Below are positions 27,243 to 36,637 of a DNA stretch of 64,000 nucleotides, one piece after another. The position numbers and the translations under genes are program-made. The notes beneath the pieces are model-generated. The model saw only the letters and a list, made by a program, of their open reading frames with translations. It was not told where the DNA came from and did no database searches. The stretch comes from Methylocaldum sp002005105 (GTDB lineage: Bacteria; Pseudomonadota; Gammaproteobacteria; Methylococcales; Methylococcaceae), in contig NZ_CP194902.1 in the NCBI RefSeq assembly GCF_051027545.1, forward strand, positions 2,356,001-2,420,000, in the 5' to 3' direction. Within the stretch, counting starts at the first letter, position 1. Every line of letters starts with the position of its first letter.

Positions 27243-27446
27243 ATGAAGCCGGATATTCATCCCGAATACAAGTCCATCGCCGTCCATTGCAGTTGCGGCA
27301 ATACCTTCGAAACCAAGTCGACGCTTGGCAAAGATTTGCAGGTTGAAGTTTGCTCCGCTTGCCATCCATTCTATACAGGCAAGCAGAAGATCGTCGACAC
27401 TGCCGGTCGTGTTGACAAGTTCCGACGCAAGTACGGACGGGGCTGA
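27243..27446 (+). CDS. rpmE: 50S ribosomal protein L31
   Basis: A 67-residue protein MKPDIHPEYKSIAVHCSCGN... with Cys16, Cys18, Cys37 and Cys40, so it is the zinc-binding (C+) form of L31. Zinc-binding L31 is usually the main form under zinc sufficiency. It is a single gene. A 6-bp hairpin GGCTGA-TTTT-TCAGCC overlaps the stop codon (27441-27456) and may help termination. Confidence 0.96.
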   Translation: MKPDIHPEYKSIAVHCSCGNTFETKSTLGKDLQVEVCSACHPFYTGKQKIVDTAGRVDKFRRKYGRG

Positions 27447-27609
27447 TTTTTCAGCCTCGTTTGCGTCTTTCGAAATCGGCCTGGCCGCCCCTCGTTTAAC
27501 GGCAATGAGCAAGGAATGCTCTCCGTTTTGGGCCGGTCAAAACCGGATTATCGATCAACCGATAGATATTGGTCTTTGATTGTCGTTCTCGTGAGGCTTC
27601 GGCCGAGTC

Positions 27610-28206
27610 TCACGGCGAAATGCCGTTAATCAGTTTCTCGACGTCCTGGAGAGAGCCGCCAGGCACCGTCTTTTCCTTTCGATTGATCCGTTGCCCCTTC
27701 AATTCCGGCGGGAGTACCGCCAATTCGACGCGGACGCCATCGACAAAAAAATCCAGCGCCGGATACGTCATGCCCCGCCTGTGTCCCAAATTCAACGAAA
27801 AGGCCCCTTCCTTAAATGGTATGCGGGCTTCAACCAATTTCTTGATGATCTCTTCGGGGCTTTCGGGATATACATACAAGATGATCGGGCTGTATTTACT
27901 GGCGCTGCCATCCAACGCGCCACCGATCAATCGCGGCGAAAACTCTTCCAGGAAACGCATGGCCTCTAATGCGAGTTTTCGAAGACGAGCAATGTGCAGC
28001 GGTTGTGTTTCAGCCCGATAGAGTCGATGGTATTCCTCTAACGCCTGGTCGATTTCCTCGTTTCGGGGAAGGCTTCGTGAATTCGCTATCCCCAGGCGGG
28101 CGGCAGCCTTGTTTTTTGCCGGAAGATAATCGTTTACACCCTCTTCGGCGATAATCCTCGCAGCCTCCTGAGCGATCAATAGGCGTGCTTTATCTCTCGT
28201 AGACAT
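27610..28206 (-). CDS. Conserved hypothetical, nucleotidyltransferase-like
   Basis: A 198-residue soluble protein starting MSTRDKARLLIAQEAARII. The middle (RLIGGALDGSASKYSPIILYVY) resembles the GG/GS-strand region of nucleotidyltransferase folds, but the usual acidic pair is not visible, so activity is doubtful. It lies directly after mrcA on the same strand. A TTG at 28218 overlaps the mrcA stop as TTGA and could be the real start; neither start has a good ribosome site. The position suggests co-expression with PBP1A. Confidence 0.65.
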   Translation of the reverse strand: MSTRDKARLLIAQEAARIIAEEGVNDYLPAKNKAAARLGIANSRSLPRNEEIDQALEEYHRLYRAETQPLHIARLRKLALEAMRFLEEFSPRLIGGALDGSASKYSPIILYVYPESPEEIIKKLVEARIPFKEGAFSLNLGHRRGMTYPALDFFVDGVRVELAVLPPELKGQRINRKEKTVPGGSLQDVEKLINGISP

Positions 28207-28214
28207 GATGGAGA

Positions 28215-30683
28215 TCAAAATAGCGATTCGATTGGTTTTTCGGTCGTCGTTCGAAGGGGAGGGGGCTTCGGTAATTCCGGCTCGGCCTCGTCTTCCATGA
28301 CTTCAGAGGGAGGCGGTTCGCTTACGCGCGGCGCAGCATAGTAACGAGGGGCGCGTTCCGACGGGAAAACCTCGAAGATAGCATTAGCGCTGCCGGGCGG
28401 AGCAAGCATTCCCGTGCCCGGATCCATCCGAGCGATGGTCAACCCGCTTGGAAGCGGAAAAGTCTGCTCGGGTAAATCTTTGAGGGCTTCCTGCATGAAA
28501 TACATCCACATGGGCAGTGCGGCTTTGCCGCCAGTTTCACCTTTTCCCAAGGATTTTGATGAATCGAAGCCGACCCAAGCGATGGTCGTCAGAGAGGGAA
28601 CATAACCGTTAAACCAGGCATCCCTATATTCATTCGTTGTGCCGGTTTTGCCGGCAATATCGTTACGCCCCAGTTCCATTGCACGGGTCGCGGTCCCGGT
28701 TCGTACCACGTCTTGCAGCATGGAGTTCATCATGTAATGGACCTGGGGAGATAACGTGCGAGGCGCAAAATTCGTTTGGTGATCATCGGACTCGGCACAA
28801 TTCGCACATGCGATTTGCGGCGTAGCTCGGAAGATCGTTCTATCGGCTTCGGTTTCGATGCGTTCGATGAAGTACGGTTCGACGTGGAAGCCGCCATTCG
28901 CGAACACGGCATAGGCTTGCCCCATCCGGAGGGGCGTTGCAGTGCCGCTTCCTAAGGCTAGCGGGAGAGATCGTGGCAGCTCTTCGGGCTGAAAGCCGAA
29001 GCGCATGGCCATATCTATGGCCTTCTTGAGGCCGATGCTTTGAAGCAATCGAATGGATACGAGGTTTCGTGATTTGGCGAGTGCGACTCTGAGTCGCGTG
29101 GGGCCGTAAAATCGGCCCGAGTAATTCTGAGGACGCCAGAATCCGTCCGCCTGGGACGGGTCGGAAAAGACAACGGGAGCGTCATTTACGACACTCGCCG
29201 GAGTATATCCGTGGGTCAATGCTGCCGCGTAGAGTATTGGTTTAAAGCCGGAGCCGGGCTGTCTTTGCGCCTGAGTCGCTCTGTTGAACTTGCTGAGAGC
29301 AAAATCATACCCGCCGCTCAGCGCGACTACGGCACCGCTGGTCGGATCCAATGCGACCAGCGCGCCGTCGACTTCCGGCATCTGGCTAAGTTTCCAATGG
29401 TCGTTGCCGTCTTTGCGAAGCCTGATGAGATCACCGGCCTTGAGTATCTCTTTGGTGCTTTTGGGCAGAGGACCTTGTGCATTCTCGGAGATATACTTGC
29501 GTGCCCATTTAAGGCCGTCCCAGTCCAGTTCGATGCGCTGTTTGTCGCCGAGATAAATTTCTGCCGAGCTGTCTTTAACAGCTAGGACCAGCCCGGGTAC
29601 CGTTTCTCCCGCTCTGGGGATGCTGGATAATCGCTCGTCCCAGTCCTTGGGGCGCTTGTCCTTCTTTAAATCTACTCGTTGCTTAGCGCCCCGAAATCCG
29701 TGACGCTCATCGTAGTCGTGCAGCGCAAGGCGCAGCGCCCTGTCTGCGGCTGCCTGCAAGCGGCTGTCGATCGTGGTGTATATCCTGTAACCGCTGGTGT
29801 AAGCGGATTCGCCATACTGCCGATACATCTCGTTGCGGATCAGCTCTGCGACATGGGGGGCATTTAACTCGACGGGGGTCGTATGGAGTTTTGCGGTGAC
29901 AGGCCGGTTGATCATGTCCTGGTAAGTCTGATCATTGATGTAGCCCAGTTTCCGCATCCGCTTTAGGACATAGTTTCGCCGGCTCGCCGCCCTCTCTGGA
30001 TTGGTTATCGGATTGAACGCGGAGGGAGCCTTCGGTAAACCCGCAATCGTCGCGATTTCATCCAGGTCGAGCTCGTTAATCCCTTTGCCGTAGTAGACCT
30101 GAGTCGCAGCTACGACGCCATACGCGTGGTGGCCGAAGTAGATCTTGTTCAAGTACAGCTCCAAGATCTGTTCTTTCGTCAATTCCGATTCGATTTTGAT
30201 CGCCAGCACGATTTCCTTGAGTTTGCGAAAAAAGGTCTTTTCGCTGCTTAAAAAGAAATTGCGGGCCACCTGCATGGTGATCGTGCTGCCACCTTGCTTC
30301 TTCTTGCCCGTCCGAAGAAAGGAAAACGTCGCTCGCAATAAACCTTGGTAGTCCACGCCCGGATGGTCAAAAAACCGATTGTCCTCGGCCGCCAAGAAAG
30401 CCTGAATGACTTTTTCTGGCACTTCGGAAAAGCTGACCGGGCTGCGCTTCATTTCGCCGTATTGCGCGATTAGGAGGCCATCTTTGCTGTAAATGCTCAT
30501 CGGAGTCTGGTACCGCGCATCCCGCAAAACTTCTATATCCGGGAGTTGCGGTTCGATGAACCGATAAAGCAAGAACGCGGCTAAGGCCAAACTCGCGAAT
30601 CCGGCAAGGAGGAAAAAAAAGATTAGCTTCAAGAGGCTCACTGAACGGGAGCGCGCTTGGCGTCGACTGTTGCGGGTTCTCAC
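28215..30683 (-). CDS. mrcA: Penicillin-binding protein 1A (bifunctional peptidoglycan synthase)
   Basis: An 822-residue class A PBP. One N-terminal membrane helix lies at 17-41. The transglycosylase domain has catalytic Glu100 in EDNRFFDHPG and GSTITMQVARNFF. An OB-like insert is followed by the transpeptidase with the SxxK of PGSGFKP, SRN, and GKTGTTNEYRDAW. The start is GTG at 30683. It is divergent from pilM, the usual arrangement in gammaproteobacteria. The C-terminal tail is proline- and glutamate-rich. Confidence 0.95.
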   Translation of the reverse strand: MRTRNSRRQARSRSVSLLKLIFFFLLAGFASLALAAFLLYRFIEPQLPDIEVLRDARYQTPMSIYSKDGLLIAQYGEMKRSPVSFSEVPEKVIQAFLAAEDNRFFDHPGVDYQGLLRATFSFLRTGKKKQGGSTITMQVARNFFLSSEKTFFRKLKEIVLAIKIESELTKEQILELYLNKIYFGHHAYGVVAATQVYYGKGINELDLDEIATIAGLPKAPSAFNPITNPERAASRRNYVLKRMRKLGYINDQTYQDMINRPVTAKLHTTPVELNAPHVAELIRNEMYRQYGESAYTSGYRIYTTIDSRLQAAADRALRLALHDYDERHGFRGAKQRVDLKKDKRPKDWDERLSSIPRAGETVPGLVLAVKDSSAEIYLGDKQRIELDWDGLKWARKYISENAQGPLPKSTKEILKAGDLIRLRKDGNDHWKLSQMPEVDGALVALDPTSGAVVALSGGYDFALSKFNRATQAQRQPGSGFKPILYAAALTHGYTPASVVNDAPVVFSDPSQADGFWRPQNYSGRFYGPTRLRVALAKSRNLVSIRLLQSIGLKKAIDMAMRFGFQPEELPRSLPLALGSGTATPLRMGQAYAVFANGGFHVEPYFIERIETEADRTIFRATPQIACANCAESDDHQTNFAPRTLSPQVHYMMNSMLQDVVRTGTATRAMELGRNDIAGKTGTTNEYRDAWFNGYVPSLTTIAWVGFDSSKSLGKGETGGKAALPMWMYFMQEALKDLPEQTFPLPSGLTIARMDPGTGMLAPPGSANAIFEVFPSERAPRYYAAPRVSEPPPSEVMEDEAEPELPKPPPLRTTTEKPIESLF

Positions 30684-30880
30684 TCGACAATCAAAAAGGT
30701 GTTTTCAGGCTGCGGCTACAAATAGTAGCTCCGAAGTGCACGGTTGATCGGTGTTTGGCGTGTCATGGGCAAACTTCTAATCCCTACTATACTACAGTAC
30801 AGAGTCTAGCGGGCGATGAGAAACGCCATTAAGACACGGTATCGCTTGCATGAGGTCAAGGCCAGTTTAGGAAGTCATCG

Positions 30881-31942
30881 ATGTTTTTTTTGAACCACAA
30901 GAGACCGCCGCTACTTGGCATCGATATCAGCACGGCGGCCGTAAAGCTGCTGGAACTGAGTAGAAACGGACAGAACTATCGGGTGGAAAGCTATGCTGTC
31001 GCGCCGTTGCCGTTGGACGCCGTGATCGACAAGAACATCGCTAAGGTTGAAATCATCGGCAATGTTATCAAATCGGTCATCAAGCAATCGGGCACCCGAT
31101 TGAAGCACGCGGCGGTGGCGGTACCGAGTTCTTCGGTAATAACCAAGATGATCTCGATGCCCGCTTCTCTAAGCGATGACGAGTTGGAAGCGCAAATCGA
31201 ACTGGAGGCGGATCAATACATTCCCTACTCACTGGACGAGGTGAGCCTGGATTTCGAGGTGCAGGGCAAAGCCGAGAAAAATCCGGACATGGTCGATGTG
31301 CTACTGGTCGCCTCTCGTAAGGAGAATGTGGAGGATCGTGTGGCGGCTCTGGAGATGGCCGGACTCAAGGCGGAAGTCGTGGATGTGGAATCGTACGCCC
31401 TGGAGAATGCGTGCAATCTTATTTTGGATCAACTGCCCGGCTACAGTTCGGATCAAACCATCGCCGTGGCTGATGTCGGGTCGACCATGACGACCCTGAA
31501 TGTGATCCATAATCGCCGCATCATTTATACCCGCGAGCAGGGATTCGGCGGCAAGCAGTTGACGGAAGAAATCCAGCGTCGTTACGGGCTTTCCTATGAG
31601 GAAGCCGGTTTGGCAAAAAAACACGGCGGTCTTCCAGACAATTATCAGCTCGAAGTGCTGGAGCCGTTCAAACAAGCGATGGCGCAGCAAATCGGCCGCT
31701 CGCTGCAGTTTTTCCTGTCTTCAAGCTCGCATCGCACCGTCGACGGGCTCGTGTTGGCCGGAGGGTGCGGCTCGATCCAAGGGATCGATCGTTTCGTGGA
31801 AGGCATTCTGGGTATCCCCACTACTTCCGCCAACCCGTTTGTCACCATGTCTCTCGCGCCGCGCGTTAAACCGCAAAGTTTGAGCAATGATGCTCCGGCA
31901 CTTATGACTGCTTGTGGATTGGCATTAAGGAGTTTGGACTGA
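30881..31942 (+). CDS. pilM: Type IV pilus assembly ATPase-like protein PilM
   Basis: A 353-residue actin/FtsA-like cytoplasmic protein. LLGIDISTAAVKLLEL is the first nucleotide-binding segment and VADVGSTMTTLNVIHN the second. PilM binds the N-terminal tail of PilN to build the inner-membrane alignment complex of type IV pili. It is first of pilMNOPQ. The region between it and mrcA contains TATACT near 30787, a possible -10 box, without a clear -35. Confidence 0.95.
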   Translation: MFFLNHKRPPLLGIDISTAAVKLLELSRNGQNYRVESYAVAPLPLDAVIDKNIAKVEIIGNVIKSVIKQSGTRLKHAAVAVPSSSVITKMISMPASLSDDELEAQIELEADQYIPYSLDEVSLDFEVQGKAEKNPDMVDVLLVASRKENVEDRVAALEMAGLKAEVVDVESYALENACNLILDQLPGYSSDQTIAVADVGSTMTTLNVIHNRRIIYTREQGFGGKQLTEEIQRRYGLSYEEAGLAKKHGGLPDNYQLEVLEPFKQAMAQQIGRSLQFFLSSSSHRTVDGLVLAGGCGSIQGIDRFVEGILGIPTTSANPFVTMSLAPRVKPQSLSNDAPALMTACGLALRSLD

Positions 31943-32526
31943 TGGCTCGAATCAACTTACTTCCTTGGCGTGCGGAACATCGCAAACAACGGCAAAAGGA
32001 ATTCGTCGCTATTACCCTGGCCGCGTTGCTATCGACCGGGGCGATTCTGTGCTTCGTTCATTATTTCATCGGCAGCATGATCGATTATCAGAGCCAGCGT
32101 AATCAATACTTGGAGTCCGAGATCGCCCTGCTCGATCAGAAGATCAAGGAAATCGAAGAGTTGGAAACCAAGAAAAAACGGCTGATCGCCAAGATGGAAG
32201 TCATCCAGCGATTGCAAGCGAGCCGGCCCGAGATCGTCCATTTGTTCGATGAGTTGGCGCGTACCATTCCCGAAGGTGTTTATCTAACGGATTTAACCCA
32301 GTTGGATAGCAATCTGACGATGAATGGAATGGCCCAGTCCAATGCCCGAGTTTCCGCTTACATGCGGAATTTGGAGTCTTCGCCTTGGATGAGGGAGCCC
32401 CTTTTAAACATCATCGAGACCAAGCAGGAGGCTAAGGAAAGCAAAAAAGCACAGGGCAACCGCTTTACGCTTCAGGTCAAGCAGGGAGGAGATAAGGCGG
32501 ACAATCAGGAAAGGAAACCGTCATGA
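31942..32526 (+). CDS. pilN: Type IV pilus assembly protein PilN
   Basis: A 194-residue bitopic membrane protein starting MARINLLPWR, where INLLPWR is the conserved motif that docks into PilM. One transmembrane helix (about 23-45) and a periplasmic coiled coil (about 48-95) are followed by a ferredoxin-like domain. Its ATG shares one base with the pilM TGA. It forms a heterodimer with PilO. Confidence 0.94.
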   Translation: MARINLLPWRAEHRKQRQKEFVAITLAALLSTGAILCFVHYFIGSMIDYQSQRNQYLESEIALLDQKIKEIEELETKKKRLIAKMEVIQRLQASRPEIVHLFDELARTIPEGVYLTDLTQLDSNLTMNGMAQSNARVSAYMRNLESSPWMREPLLNIIETKQEAKESKKAQGNRFTLQVKQGGDKADNQERKPS

Positions 32527-33167
32527 ATCTTTCCGAAATCAATTGGGACATAGAAAACGCGGGCGCGTGGCCGCTACCGATCAAGGTGGCGATTATTACC
32601 ATACTATGCCTAATTCTGAGTGGCTTGGGGTACTACTTGGACACTCAGGATCAAATCGCGCAGCTCGAAACTGAAGAAAGCAAGGAACTGGAACTCAAGA
32701 ACAAATTTGAGCAGCGGCAAAAAAAGGCCGCAAATCTAGAAGAATACAAGGAGCAAATGGCGGAAATCGAGAAGAGTTTCGGCGATTTGCTCAGGCAGCT
32801 ACCCGATAAAACCCAGGTTCCCGAATTATTGGTCGACGTTTCTCAAACCGGCTTAGCGGCCGGATTGGAGTTCGAGCTTTTCAAACCCGGCGCCGAAATC
32901 GCCAAAGAGTTCTATGCGGAGTTACCCATAGAAATCCGCGTGATCGGCGACTATATGGAGTTCGGTGCGTTCATCAGCGGACTGGCGTCGTTACCGCGAA
33001 TCGTAACGATACATAACGTGAAGATCGCAGCCCACAACAAGGATGCGGGAGCAAAGAAATCCGCAAAGGACCCATTGGTCATGAGCGCGCTGGTCAGGAC
33101 TTATCGCTACCTGGACGAGGGGCCTGCTCCAGCGAATCAAGTTAAAAAGCCACAACAAAGAAAGTAG
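32523..33167 (+). CDS. pilO: Type IV pilus assembly protein PilO
   Basis: A 214-residue membrane protein starting MNLSEINWDIENAG, with a transmembrane helix at about 21-40. A periplasmic coiled coil and the PilO domain with LPDKTQVPELLVDVSQTGL follow. It overlaps pilN as ATGA. PilO links PilN to PilP in the envelope-spanning complex. Confidence 0.94.
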   Translation: MNLSEINWDIENAGAWPLPIKVAIITILCLILSGLGYYLDTQDQIAQLETEESKELELKNKFEQRQKKAANLEEYKEQMAEIEKSFGDLLRQLPDKTQVPELLVDVSQTGLAAGLEFELFKPGAEIAKEFYAELPIEIRVIGDYMEFGAFISGLASLPRIVTIHNVKIAAHNKDAGAKKSAKDPLVMSALVRTYRYLDEGPAPANQVKKPQQRK

Positions 33168-33171
33168 CACT

Positions 33172-33738
33172 ATGGGTGGGCACTTGAAGTTTTTGGTACC
33201 GCCGTGCCATCCACGACTCCTCGTGTCGTGGATGCTCGCTATCGGACTAACCGGATGCGCCGGGGACGATTTGACGGATTTACAGGCCTACGTTGCAGAG
33301 GTCAAGGCACGTCAGAAAGGATCAGTCGAGCCGTTGCCGGAAGTTAAGACAGTAGAGCCATTTGTATTCAATGCGGAGGATTTGCGAAATCCTTTCGTTA
33401 TCGATGAGAAGGCTCAGGAGACTGAAGAGGAAAAAATTGCGAGTAGCATCCGGCCAGATATCAATCGCCCTAAGGAGGAACTGGAATCCTACGAGCTGGA
33501 TACGCTACGCATGGTCGGAACGGTCGATCGGCAAGGTTCGCTGTGGGGATTAGTGAAAGCTACCGACGGAACGATTCACCGGGTGCGCGTCGGTAATCAC
33601 ATGGGAAAAAACTTCGGCAAGATCGTCAACATCAAAGAAAACTTGATCGAATTGGTAGAAATCATATCCGACAGTCCCGGGGCATGGCGTGAACGTAAAG
33701 CGTCTCTTGACTTGGCGGAAGTGGGGGAGAAGAAATGA
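33172..33738 (+). CDS. pilP: Type IV pilus lipoprotein PilP
   Basis: A 188-residue protein whose lipobox ends LTGC (Cys about 29). A disordered linker and a C-terminal beta domain (ESYELDTLRMVGTVDRQGSL onward) follow, which in PilP binds the PilQ N-domains. It lies 4 bases after pilO and overlaps pilQ as ATGA. Confidence 0.92.
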   Translation: MGGHLKFLVPPCHPRLLVSWMLAIGLTGCAGDDLTDLQAYVAEVKARQKGSVEPLPEVKTVEPFVFNAEDLRNPFVIDEKAQETEEEKIASSIRPDINRPKEELESYELDTLRMVGTVDRQGSLWGLVKATDGTIHRVRVGNHMGKNFGKIVNIKENLIELVEIISDSPGAWRERKASLDLAEVGEKK

Positions 33739-35972
33739 GAGCGGAAATAGGTAACCGTATCGCGTCGGCCGCACGGCAGCGATACAAAAGAATGATGGGT
33801 CTTATTCTGATCGGTTTGTCCCTGCATCTGCCCGTCAGTCAGGCGGAGGGGCTTGTACTTAAGTCCGTGGATTTTTCGATCCTGCCTGGGGATAACTTAC
33901 AGCTGCTTTTGGGTTTAAGTGGGCCCGCCAGAGAGCCGAGAATCTTCCATACCGAAAATCCCGCCCGCATTGCACTGGATTTGCCCGGCGTAACGAACGG
34001 TTTGGACCAGAAATTAGTGCCGATCAATGTGGGTGGAGCTCAAAGTGTTCAAGCCGTGGAATCGTCCGGTCGTACCCGCGTGGTCATCAATTTGACCAAC
34101 ATGATGCCCTACACCAGCCGGCTAGACGGTGACAATATTCTTATCACACTGCAAAGCGGCACTGCACCGATTGCCGCCGCGAGCGCAGCATCGACAAAAT
34201 CGCAGTTTATGGATCGGCCACTCGGCGGAAGCGATAGGCGGATTGAAAACATTGACTTTCGTCGTGGCGAAAAGGGTGAGGGACGACTTCTAGTGACGCT
34301 GAGCGATCCTAAGTCCTTGGTTGATATCCACGAAGAGGGACAAAAGGTCATTGTCAGATTTGCCGACACGGGTCTGCCTCCGCAATTGGAGCGCAGGCTC
34401 GACGTCATGGATTTCGCTACTCCTGTCCGTTCCGTCGACGCCACGACGGAAGGTGCCCATGCGAGGATGGTCGTAGCGACGGTTTCCGACGACTACGATT
34501 ATTCCTCTTACCAGACCGATAACGTCCTGACGGTGGAATTTCGTCCGTTGACCAAAATGGAAAAAGAGGAAATCAAGAAAAAGAATTTCTCGTACTCGGG
34601 CGAGAAGCTGACGCTAAATTTCCAGGACATTCCGGTGCGGTCTGTTCTTCAAATTCTGGCTGATTTTACCAACCTGAATATTGTTGCCAGCGATACCGTT
34701 CAGGGGAATGTAACCCTTCGGCTCAACGATGTTCCGTGGGATCAGGCTTTGGAATTGGTCCTCAAGTCCAAGGGATTGGGGAAACGGCAAGAAGGAAACA
34801 TCATCCGCGTCGCACCGTTGGAAGAAATCAATAAACAGGAGAAGGAGGAACTCGAAGCTCAGAAAGTCGTGGAAGATTTGGAGCCGCTGCGGACGGAAAT
34901 CATCCAGATCAACTACACCACGGCCGAAGATATCAAGAAAGTTTTAGTCGGCACCACTGAACGGATTAGCCAATCCATGAGTCAACCGGCCGGCATCGGC
35001 GGTGCGTCGGCATCCACAGCCGTATCGACACTGGATGTGAGTCAATCGGTTTTATCCGGTCGGGGTAACGTAACCGTCGATCCGCGGACCAATCAGTTGA
35101 TCGTGAAAGATACTCCGCGCAATTTGGAGCGAGTCCGCGATCTTGTTCGCCAGTTGGACAAGCCAATTCGGCAGGTACTGATCGAATCTCGGATCGTCAT
35201 TGCCAGAAACGATTTTCTGAGGGATTTGGGTAGTCGGCTTCAGGTCAACAGGCTGGTTAAAGGGAGAGGCGCCGATTCCTTTTCAGATGCAGGTTCGGGA
35301 TCAAGCGGCGTCATTTTCCAGCAACCGGCCGCCGGCGGGGAGAAGTCGACCAACGCCGACGTGCTGGTGGATCTCGCGGCTCAGGGCGCGGCAACCGCCG
35401 CGACTGGTGGCGCGAGCGCCCTTGGATTCACTCTCATCAAAGCGGGCGATTACTTGCTTGATCTCGAGTTATCGGCCGCACAGCGTGAGGGGCGTAGCGA
35501 AACAGTCTCCAATCCTCGGCTGATTACCTCGGACCAGACCAAGGCGGTCATCAAGCAGGGTGTCGAGATTCCTTATCAAACTACGGTTGTAGCGGGGGGA
35601 GGAGCGTCGGCCAACATCACCTTCAAGCAGGCAGTGCTTGAGCTGAATGTGACGCCGCATATCACGCCCGACGATCAAGTGTTGATGGAATTGTTGATCA
35701 AGAAAGATGAACAAGGCCAGCAAACGCCAGTTGGCCCGGCAATCGATAAGCGCGAGATCGAAACGACGGCACAAGTTGCCAACGGGGAAACCGTGGTGTT
35801 GGGAGGCGTTTACGAGGGCTTGAATCGGAATAACACCGACAAAGTTCCGTTTTTCGGGGATCTGCCGGGAATCGGATATATGTTCCGGAGAAATAATGTC
35901 GAAGATACAAAAAGGGAGTTGCTCGTTTTCATCACGCCGAAAGTTCTCAAGCAAGATCTCGCCCTTCGCTGA
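33735..35972 (+). CDS. pilQ: Type IV pilus secretin PilQ
   Basis: A 745-residue outer-membrane secretin. A signal peptide at about 1-36 precedes two AMIN domains (roughly 40-260, peptidoglycan-binding). An STN/N0 domain (YSGEKLTLNFQDIPVRSVLQ) is followed by an N1 domain and the secretin core with the VPFFGDLPGIGYMFR signature near the C-terminus. It forms the pore through which the pilus leaves the cell. A terminator follows at 35994. Confidence 0.96.
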   Translation: MRAEIGNRIASAARQRYKRMMGLILIGLSLHLPVSQAEGLVLKSVDFSILPGDNLQLLLGLSGPAREPRIFHTENPARIALDLPGVTNGLDQKLVPINVGGAQSVQAVESSGRTRVVINLTNMMPYTSRLDGDNILITLQSGTAPIAAASAASTKSQFMDRPLGGSDRRIENIDFRRGEKGEGRLLVTLSDPKSLVDIHEEGQKVIVRFADTGLPPQLERRLDVMDFATPVRSVDATTEGAHARMVVATVSDDYDYSSYQTDNVLTVEFRPLTKMEKEEIKKKNFSYSGEKLTLNFQDIPVRSVLQILADFTNLNIVASDTVQGNVTLRLNDVPWDQALELVLKSKGLGKRQEGNIIRVAPLEEINKQEKEELEAQKVVEDLEPLRTEIIQINYTTAEDIKKVLVGTTERISQSMSQPAGIGGASASTAVSTLDVSQSVLSGRGNVTVDPRTNQLIVKDTPRNLERVRDLVRQLDKPIRQVLIESRIVIARNDFLRDLGSRLQVNRLVKGRGADSFSDAGSGSSGVIFQQPAAGGEKSTNADVLVDLAAQGAATAATGGASALGFTLIKAGDYLLDLELSAAQREGRSETVSNPRLITSDQTKAVIKQGVEIPYQTTVVAGGGASANITFKQAVLELNVTPHITPDDQVLMELLIKKDEQGQQTPVGPAIDKREIETTAQVANGETVVLGGVYEGLNRNNTDKVPFFGDLPGIGYMFRRNNVEDTKRELLVFITPKVLKQDLALR

Positions 35973-35993
35973 TTTCTGCTGACATTGGAAACA

Positions 35994-36030
35994 AAGGCGC
36001 GGCCTTAAACGGCGGCGCCTTTTTGTTTTC
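35994..36030 (+). terminator. Rho-independent terminator after pilQ
   Basis: AAAGGCGC and GCGCCTTT form an 8-bp stem with a 14-base loop that can pair further. It is followed by a T-rich run (TTGTTTTC). Confidence 0.8.
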
Positions 36031-36106
36031 AGGCCGGCTGTGAGTGTTACTGCCCGGTATTTTCGACACACATGGTATGATGACCCGATTTCTCACCTCG
36101 GGCAGC

Positions 36107-36637
36107 ATGAGACATACGCACAATATTTATTTGATCGGGCCCATGGGAGCGGGCAAGACGACCATTGGGCGACTTCTGGCCAAAGCCTTGGGTGTCCGAT
36201 TCGTGGATAGTGACAGGGAGATAGAACATCGCACCGGCGTCTGTATCCCTATGATTTTCGAGTATGAGGGTGAGGAAGGCTTCAGAAGGCGAGAATCCGA
36301 AGTTTTGGCCGAGTTGTGTTGCGAGGACGGAATAGTGTTGGCTACCGGGGGGGGATCGATTCTGTTGCCGAAGAATCGAGAAGTGCTGCATGGGCGGGGA
36401 TTCGTCGTATATCTGCAGTGTTCGGTCGAAAAGCAGCTTGAGAGAACTCACAAAGATTCCAACCGGCCGCTGCTCAAGACCGAAAATCCTCGCCAGCGAC
36501 TACAAGAGTTGTTGCGGGTGCGGGAGCCGATTTATCGCTCTTTGGCCGATTTCATCGTGGATACGGGAACGCATTCCAGCCGCAGCGCCGTCCGCCAAAT
36601 CTTGAAAGCCTATAACCGAGCAAACGCGAATTCATGA
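36107..36637 (+). CDS. aroK: Shikimate kinase
   Basis: A 176-residue kinase starting MRHTHNIYLIGPMGAGKTT, with the P-loop at 11-18, the SDREIE acidic motif and ATGGGSILL. It phosphorylates shikimate in aromatic amino acid synthesis. Several in-frame Met lie upstream; ATG 36107 gives the family-length protein. It overlaps aroB as ATGA. Confidence 0.94.
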   Translation: MRHTHNIYLIGPMGAGKTTIGRLLAKALGVRFVDSDREIEHRTGVCIPMIFEYEGEEGFRRRESEVLAELCCEDGIVLATGGGSILLPKNREVLHGRGFVVYLQCSVEKQLERTHKDSNRPLLKTENPRQRLQELLRVREPIYRSLADFIVDTGTHSSRSAVRQILKAYNRANANS

